A stretch of DNA of 64,000 bases. Source: Anisodus tanguticus (taxonomy: Eukaryota; Streptophyta; Magnoliopsida; Solanales; Solanaceae). The notes beneath the pieces were generated by a model. It ran no database searches and was not told the DNA's origin. It saw only the letters and a list, made by a program, of their open reading frames with translations. The stretch spans positions 15,310,501 to 15,374,500 of the forward strand of contig CM067551.1 of assembly GCA_034509755.1 (NCBI GenBank). The letters run 5' to 3'. Positions 59,271-64,000 of the stretch are shown here, piece after piece; the stretch's first letter is position 1; every line of letters starts with the position of its first letter. The position numbers and the translations under genes were made by a program.

Positions 59271-60061
59271 TTATATTTTGAAATCATATTTTAAAAGCAT
59301 AATAAATAAGAACTAATTAACTTGTATGGGAGCTTAGTAGGTCCCACTCAACGTGTAAAGCAGAAAAAAGAGATACTACTATCTTGACAAAGTCAATTTT
59401 CCACACTCCCTAATCTTGTTTTCATGTAATTCCCACTAATTCACATTGCTCATAATTATTCAGTAATTTTCTACGGCTAGTCTATTTCATTAGATTCCTT
59501 TTGGCACGATGAAGAGTACTTAAGGATTTATATTTGGCGTTTGATAAAATTAGTTACATCTAATAATAGGATAATTGTTACTCCCTCGTCTCAAATTATT
59601 TATCGTGATAATTACTAGTATTTTTCATACACATACACTTAAATATATCGTGTTAAAAATACTACTGAAGTTAGTTGAATTACATTAAACATCTTCATGT
59701 GTCTGTATCTTTTCCCTCTTTATTGGGCATTTATTTATTCTTTTCTCCACGCATGCAATCTTTTTCCAAGTTGAATTTTCGCCAGAGAAAGTGTGCGTTA
59801 TGCCCCCACAGACCCGCTTCACTTTATTGAACATCGTTTTATTGTCTCTCAATATATCATGAGTCATCTTTCATGCTCCTTTTACTCATTTCTTGTATTT
59901 TTTATTTTTTTTTGCATTATTTTGTTTTGTGTATGTATTCCATACCTTAATTTATCTTCATTCCAAAAAGAATTCTCTGCGTTGGTTTTTTTAAATTTAA
60001 AGCTTGGGGAGAGGAGAATTAATCCAGGATACAATGGTTGTGGGAATTCAATAAAACTTGA
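59271..60061. other. AT-rich spacer
   Basis: No gene or element is visible. The frames at 59793-60110 and 59882-60097 overlap each other on opposite strands and have T/F-rich low-complexity translations. Confidence 0.35.
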
Positions 60062-60070
60062 TATAATGAA

Positions 60071-60691
60071 GGCAAAAGGTGCAAATATATCTCTCAACTT
60101 TGTGATTTAGATCAGATATATTCTATGTTAAAAAGGTGGTGGATATACACCCATGCTGTTACAAAATTGTGCGAATATACTCCCGCTGTTACACAAATGG
60201 TGTAAATATATCACTTTCGCTAATGGAAATTCTCTAAAAACGTTTAGCTTATTTTTAAAATTTTAAAAAGTGTCTCGTCACTATAAAAAAAATCCTACGC
60301 ATTTTTTTAGTAGACATATTTTTTCTAAAGCCACATGGTAATTTTTTCTGGTGGATCGCTTCTAATTTACATAAAAGAATATGTCTGTGGCTTTAAAAAA
60401 ATAAGTCTACCCATTTTTTTAAACGAACCAGACCGGACACACCAGGAAAAAAATTATCATGTGGCTTTAGAAAAATATGTCTACTTAAAAAAATGGGTAG
60501 ACTTTTTTTTAAAGTACGGTGGCATTTTTTTAATTCAAGAAATAAGATAAATAATTTTAAAAAAATTCCGTCTGCAAAAAGGATATATCTGCATCATTTT
60601 ATAACAGCATGAGTATTTACCCCCCACCTTTTTAACGATGAATATATCTGCTCTAAATCGCAAAGTTGATGGATATATTGCACATTTGCCC
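60071..60691. mobile_element. Mutator-type MITE with long terminal inverted repeats
   Basis: The left end GGCAAAAGGTGCAAATATAT, continuing CAACTTTGTGATTTAGATCA, is matched by the right end in reverse (GGGCAAATGTGCAATATATC, CAACTTTGCGATTTAGAGCA). The inverted match extends over about 75 bp to AAAAAGGTGG. The flanks TATAATGAA (60062-60070) and TATTATAAA (60692-60700) match at 7 of 9 bases, a plausible 9-bp Mutator-type duplication. A second inverted repeat lies inside: TCTAAAGCCACATGG at about 60332 against CATGTGGCTTTAGA at about 60459. Confidence 0.75.
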
Positions 60692-60700
60692 TATTATAAA

Positions 60701-61752
60701 ATGGACTAACATTTTCAATTTCTTTTAAATTTTAATGACAAGTGCAAAATGCACTCCCAGCTTTCTATATGAGTGGAGACTTGGCAAAAGTAATTAACGT
60801 TATCTAGAAGACTTTTCGTCTTTTTTCATTTAATGTAGGTACTTTATTTTCACACTACCTATGTGCTTTTGTAGGATCTTATGAGTTGAAAATGAACCAA
60901 CTGCTGGCACTGATGATGCATCCTAGTACGGTCCCTCTCTATCTAATTGTATGAAACTTCACATTGCGTCCGTTTCATTTTTATTTGAACAAATTTGATT
61001 GAAATACAAAGGTTAAGAAAGAAAGGCAAACTATACAAGAATAGAAAAAAAAAATAGAAAAAGATACTATTTAACAAATATGTACAGAATATTTATACTC
61101 TTTGTTCTTTTTAATTTGCATGGCATACTTTGAATCAACAAGGAGTTCTCTAAAAATAAAGATTTTTGATTCTTGTAACTCTAAAACATGTCATAACATT
61201 TTATGTGACAATAAAACTATTGAAATTTGTGATTTTAACCCTGTAATAACATTTGTATGGTTATAAAAAAAATCATTAACGATAAAGTATAAAGTTAATT
61301 GCTCTAAATAAAATGTGTAATTCTAAATTGTAACATAAATTGGAATAGTGAGACTCTCACTGTGAGAGTATATGAACGTCTTAGTAATCTTAATTGATTA
61401 TAATTGGACAGTTATAGTTTGCTGAATTTGATAGTACAATTATTATATTTCTATAAAAGTTCTATACGTACCGCATGGTACAAATTAAATGGTGCAGAGA
61501 GCAAAAGAAAAACCTCTTTGCATTGTCAATATATATAACCTCTATTGCTCCAAATAACAGTATTTTGTCAAAAGGAAATAAATAAAGAAATCAAGAAGAT
61601 TACATATCATAAAAGGGAAATACATGTAAACAAAGTTTAAACTATAGTATTACAGGAAGGATCTTGTTCTTCGTGAGGGTTTATGTACACAGGTCTCGAT
61701 CGGTACTGAGAAATATTACAAGAAAAAATCTCAGCTTTCATCAGATTAATTA
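60701..61752. other. Spacer downstream of the VQ gene
   Basis: It contains decayed MITE-like words (CGTCCGTTTCATTTTTATTTG at 60967; TTGCATGGCATACTTTGAAT near 61115; AACATAAATTGGAATAGTGA near 61330) but no gene. The part next to 61790 would be the 3' UTR of the VQ gene. Confidence 0.35.
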
Positions 61753-61789
61753 TTAATGTGAAATGGAATCACGAAGTCGCATAAAATCA

Positions 61790-62389
61790 TCAGTGAAGCC
61801 GCCGAAATTGAAAATTTTCAGACTTGTTGTCATTAGAAGGTGAAGATCTAGCAGAAGAATTGTCATTAAGTGTATGGAGAAAATTATCAGCACGACCCTG
61901 AACAGCAACAGCAGGAGGACGAGTACTAGTACCGCCCAATGAGCTGAACATTTGATTTTGTGGCTGAAACAGGATATTGTAAGCACCCGAATTTACGGTA
62001 GTAACAGGATTCACCATTTGCTGTTGATGAATACTATTGGAACCGAAACTCAAGTAGGCCCCCTGCGACGCGAATGGTGCAACAGGACCACCAGTGAACT
62101 GTTGCACCATGGCTCGAAAGTTTGCGGTGTCCGTGTTCAACACGGTTGTTGGTGTTCGCCGAGAAGCCCTTGATCGCTTTCTTATAGGCTTGGAAACACG
62201 GCCATCAGTCGGGCCGTGGTGGTGATATGGATTACTACTGACTACGGAAGTGGCGGTGGTAGTGACCACCGTGGTATCAGAGACACGTCCGTCCGAGAAC
62301 ATAGTGGTTTGTGGCGATATTTGAAGTTGTCCGTGTTGATAGAATTGTGCCCAATTGGTGGGGTTTGGCATGGTTTCACTCATGCCCAT
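61790..62389 (-). CDS. VQ-motif protein, JAV1/VQ22-like (199 aa, single exon)
   Basis: The VQ motif FRAMVQQFTG (residues 91-100; F-x3-VQ-x2-TG) is the WRKY-binding core. It is preceded by SKPIRKRSRASRRTPTTVLN (66-85), a basic stretch that fits a nuclear signal and closely resembles the JAV1/VQ22 subgroup, whose members repress jasmonate-linked defence genes and are degraded after wounding. The N-terminus MGMSETMPNPTNWAQFYQ is also typical; an ATG two codons later (62383) could be the true start. The gene has no intron, as is usual for VQ genes. The last codons look wrong: after KSENFQF the frame runs into RRLH-stop, while the next frame reads NFGGFTDDFMRLRDSISH to a stop at 61753, suggesting a one-base T insertion. 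Confidence 0.9.
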   Translation of the reverse strand: MGMSETMPNPTNWAQFYQHGQLQISPQTTMFSDGRVSDTTVVTTTATSVVSSNPYHHHGPTDGRVSKPIRKRSRASRRTPTTVLNTDTANFRAMVQQFTGGPVAPFASQGAYLSFGSNSIHQQQMVNPVTTVNSGAYNILFQPQNQMFSSLGGTSTRPPAVAVQGRADNFLHTLNDNSSARSSPSNDNKSENFQFRRLH

Positions 62390-62476
62390 ACAAAAAAAGC
62401 TCAAAAGAGATAAAAAGTATGAAAATTAAAAACTTTAGGAAGAAGAGAAGAATAAAAACATAGGATGATCCTTTGA

Positions 62477-62483
62477 ATTTATA
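62477..62483 (-). promoter_or_regulatory. TATA box of the VQ gene
   Basis: TATAAAT on the minus strand, 88 bp upstream of the first ATG, at a normal core-promoter distance. Confidence 0.6.
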
Positions 62484-62500
62484 CTGCATAAATTTAGGCT

Positions 62501-62506
62501 GGTCAA
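62501..62506 (-). promoter_or_regulatory. W-box upstream of the VQ gene
   Basis: TTGACC on the minus strand is the WRKY-binding W-box (TTGAC[CT]). Its position about 112 bp upstream of the ATG would allow feedback by WRKY partners of VQ proteins. This is an inference from a short site. Confidence 0.4.
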
Positions 62507-62594
62507 AGTAAATGAATAGTACGTAGTACTATAGTTAGTGGCCTTTTGATCATGACCCAACACCCAGCCGGGGTCCATATTGACAAGTGAGTAT

Positions 62595-62600
62595 CACGTG
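62595..62600. promoter_or_regulatory. G-box upstream of the VQ gene
   Basis: CACGTG (in ATCACGTGGG), the palindromic site bound by MYC2-type bHLH factors of jasmonate signalling and by bZIPs. It lies 206 bp upstream of the ATG, in keeping with a jasmonate-responsive VQ gene. Confidence 0.45.
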
Positions 62601-62689
62601 GGTCTGCGGCGAGAGAAAATATTGTTTTATTTCTATTGGATAATTCCTTTTGTAATTTTTCATTTTCTCATCATGTGAACTAGATATTG

Positions 62690-63080
62690 ACAATTCAACG
62701 AGAAAAAAGAGCCTACAATTCTATTTCTCGTGTGATTTAAAATACTTAAGTCGTCTCTCATTGTTTTAATTTATTTGTAAGGAGAAACTTATTTAACTTA
62801 TTAATTTCTCAATTTATATGATATTATTTAATTGGATATGAAATTTATAAATAAAGGAAGATTTTTGAATTTTGTGATCTAAAACAAGTCAAAGATGTTT
62901 GTGTGGTTATAAATCATCTCGTTAAACGTAAAAGTTAAAATTTAAAGTTAATTATTATAAAATAAGAAAATCTGTCATTTTTTTTTAATTAAAAAAAAAT
63001 GTGTCGTATTAATTGAGATAAATGGAGTAATAATTTTAAATACCTTTCTACTGAATGTTAAGCTTGGCCCCTTTTCAAAG
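62690..63080. other. Spacer with decayed MITE sequence
   Basis: It is AT-rich, with phrases such as GATTTTTGAATTTTGTGATC, GTGGTTATAAATCATCTCG and TTGAGATAAATGGAGTAAT, which are the body and right end of a Stowaway-like MITE. There is no gene. Confidence 0.4.
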
Positions 63081-63089
63081 AATTGGTTA

Positions 63090-63562
63090 GAACTTAGAAG
63101 TATAGTTTGGCTTGAGTTCAGTTCTGGAAACTAAATCATAATTAGTGGTTTCCATAAACTCTTTAGTGACGTAATGTAGGGACGGCACAGTCGGTGGAAC
63201 CTGGAGGCAGAGTGGTGCTAAAGGTGGCAAGAGGCGGTGACAGGTAGGACATCGGTGGCAGAGATGCAGATGGCAGGCGTTGTACGATGGCAAAGGGAGG
63301 TTGTAGAGGTGCAGTGGTGTCAGTCGGGCACAGTTCCCGAAGGGTGACAGGAGAGAGAGTTGATTCGTCTAAAAATTCGTAATCCGTTTTTCAAAACTTT
63401 TGGATGTTCGAAAAAGGGAATTGTGTCTCGTCAAAAGTGATGTGACGCTAGACGTGAATTTGATGAGTGGATAAGCCATAGCATAGATAGCCCATATGGT
63501 TTGACGGGAAACCTAAGAAGACACACGGAGTGGTGTGGTGAAGCTAATTTGTGTTGTCCCTA
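63090..63562 (-). pseudogene. Copia integrase C-terminal fragment, left-pointing
   Basis: The minus strand reads PCVFLGFPSNHMGYLCYG, then HITFDETQFPF, which corresponds to the VFLGFPSNQRGYKCFD...QFPF end of the Copia integrase of element 1. A stop (HV*RH) and further stops follow. Below 63400 it turns into a Pro/Ser-rich linker. Confidence 0.65.
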
Positions 63563-64000
63563 TAGTCTCACCACCGTGCCGACCCCAGTCTGTCCCTGAA
63601 CCACCATCCAGCAAACCCAGTTACCGGACCTACTACGCCACCGACATCGTACCATACCCTACAGACCTCCTCCATTTCCGGCATACCGAGAATCCCAACA
63701 AATCCCTACCAAAGTTCATCAGCAACCAACGACCAAACCCAATCGACTCCAATCCCAAACACTGTCATTGTTCCGCCCCACCCGACAGCCACCTCGACCA
63801 AAACCCAGTCCCGATAACACCAACTGCACCACACCCGATTCTGACATCACCCAGTCCAACCAACCAGTCAACCAACACCCTTACCCAGCTAGCGCCCACA
63901 TACCGGATGGAAACCCGTGCCCAACACGGGATTTTCAAACCCAAAATCCAATTTAACATGTTCACCCAAATAATTTCACCTATTTCAAAAAGCCCTAAAT
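63563..64000 (+). pseudogene. Copia integrase-RT linker fragment, right-pointing
   Basis: The plus strand carries a Pro/Thr/Gln-rich linker and then METRAQHGIFKPKIQFN (about 63908-63958), the TR-x2-GI-x2-[KP] motif found just before the Copia RT domain (compare VTRSQRGIVTSK in element 1). It continues beyond the window, where RT would be expected. Confidence 0.65.

Noticed and set aside
59793..60110. 105-codon frame upstream of the MITE
   Set aside because: Low-complexity F/I/C-rich translation, overlapped by an opposite-strand frame, and it runs into the MITE terminal repeat.
61753..61986. 77-codon minus-strand frame as an independent small gene
   Set aside because: It overlaps the VQ gene; only its last 20 residues look conserved, which fits a frameshifted VQ C-terminus better.

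Overview
This is nuclear DNA from a flowering plant, most probably a member of the Solanaceae. The genes have introns with GT/AG borders, the intergenic DNA is AT-rich, and most of the window is LTR retrotransposons, MITEs and hAT debris. Two stretches resemble the 3' end of the Solanaceae TS-type SINE. No organellar, bacterial or viral backbone is visible. Three protein-coding genes can be supported. They are a zinc/iron (ZIP) transporter at 15005-21666 (+, three exons, 342 aa), a pectinesterase at 52163-54661 (-, five exons, 386 aa) and a single-exon VQ-motif protein of the JAV1/VQ22 type at 61790-62389 (-). A truncated, inverted second copy of the ZIP gene lies at about 24081-24822.

Layout. 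1-2480: left-pointing Ty3/gypsy element (gag, PBS, LTR). 2850-12534: a nested Tekay/Del-like chromovirus with a rare LTR-internal-LTR-internal-LTR layout inside one CCAAA target-site duplication; its LTRs carry an ORF resembling a GT47 glycosyltransferase N-terminus. 12.5-15.0 kb: MITE and the ZIP promoter, which has a perfect zinc-deficiency response element. 15.0-21.7 kb: ZIP gene; intron 2 holds a CACTA-type MITE and a 2.66-kb segment with a hAT relic. 21.9-25.0 kb: Copia remnant joined to the inverted ZIP pseudogene. 25.1-25.9 kb: non-autonomous hAT element with GGATC-rich ends. 25.97-29.59 kb: second copy of the 2.66-kb hAT segment, flanked by direct repeats of about 0.44 kb. 31.3-31.9 kb: threefold tandem repeat. 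32.2-37.2 kb and 45.6-50.7 kb: two Ty1/copia elements of one family, each with LTRs, PBS and TSD (TAAAG; AAAGT), both inactivated. 39.5-40.5 kb: 5'-truncated Copia. 42.0-44.4 kb: 2.34-kb solo LTR with CACTC TSD. 50.7-54.7 kb: pectinesterase region. 56.7-58.6 kb: left-pointing Copia remnant. 58.6-61.6 kb: MITEs. 61.8-62.6 kb: VQ gene with TATA box, W-box and G-box. 63.1-64.0 kb: two Copia fragments facing opposite ways.

The three host genes do not form a pathway. ZIP would move Zn/Fe across a membrane and, given the promoter element, should be induced by zinc deficiency. The pectinesterase acts on cell-wall pectin. The VQ protein would be a nuclear WRKY-associated regulator of jasmonate/defence responses. 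The mobile elements do not cooperate with these genes, but they have shaped them through a large intron 2 in ZIP, a truncated ZIP paralog and a MITE in a pectinesterase intron. I found no convincing new multi-gene system. The most unusual objects are the three-LTR chromovirus with a captured gene fragment, the duplicated BED-hATC segment with its flanking direct repeats, and the ZIP inverted duplication.
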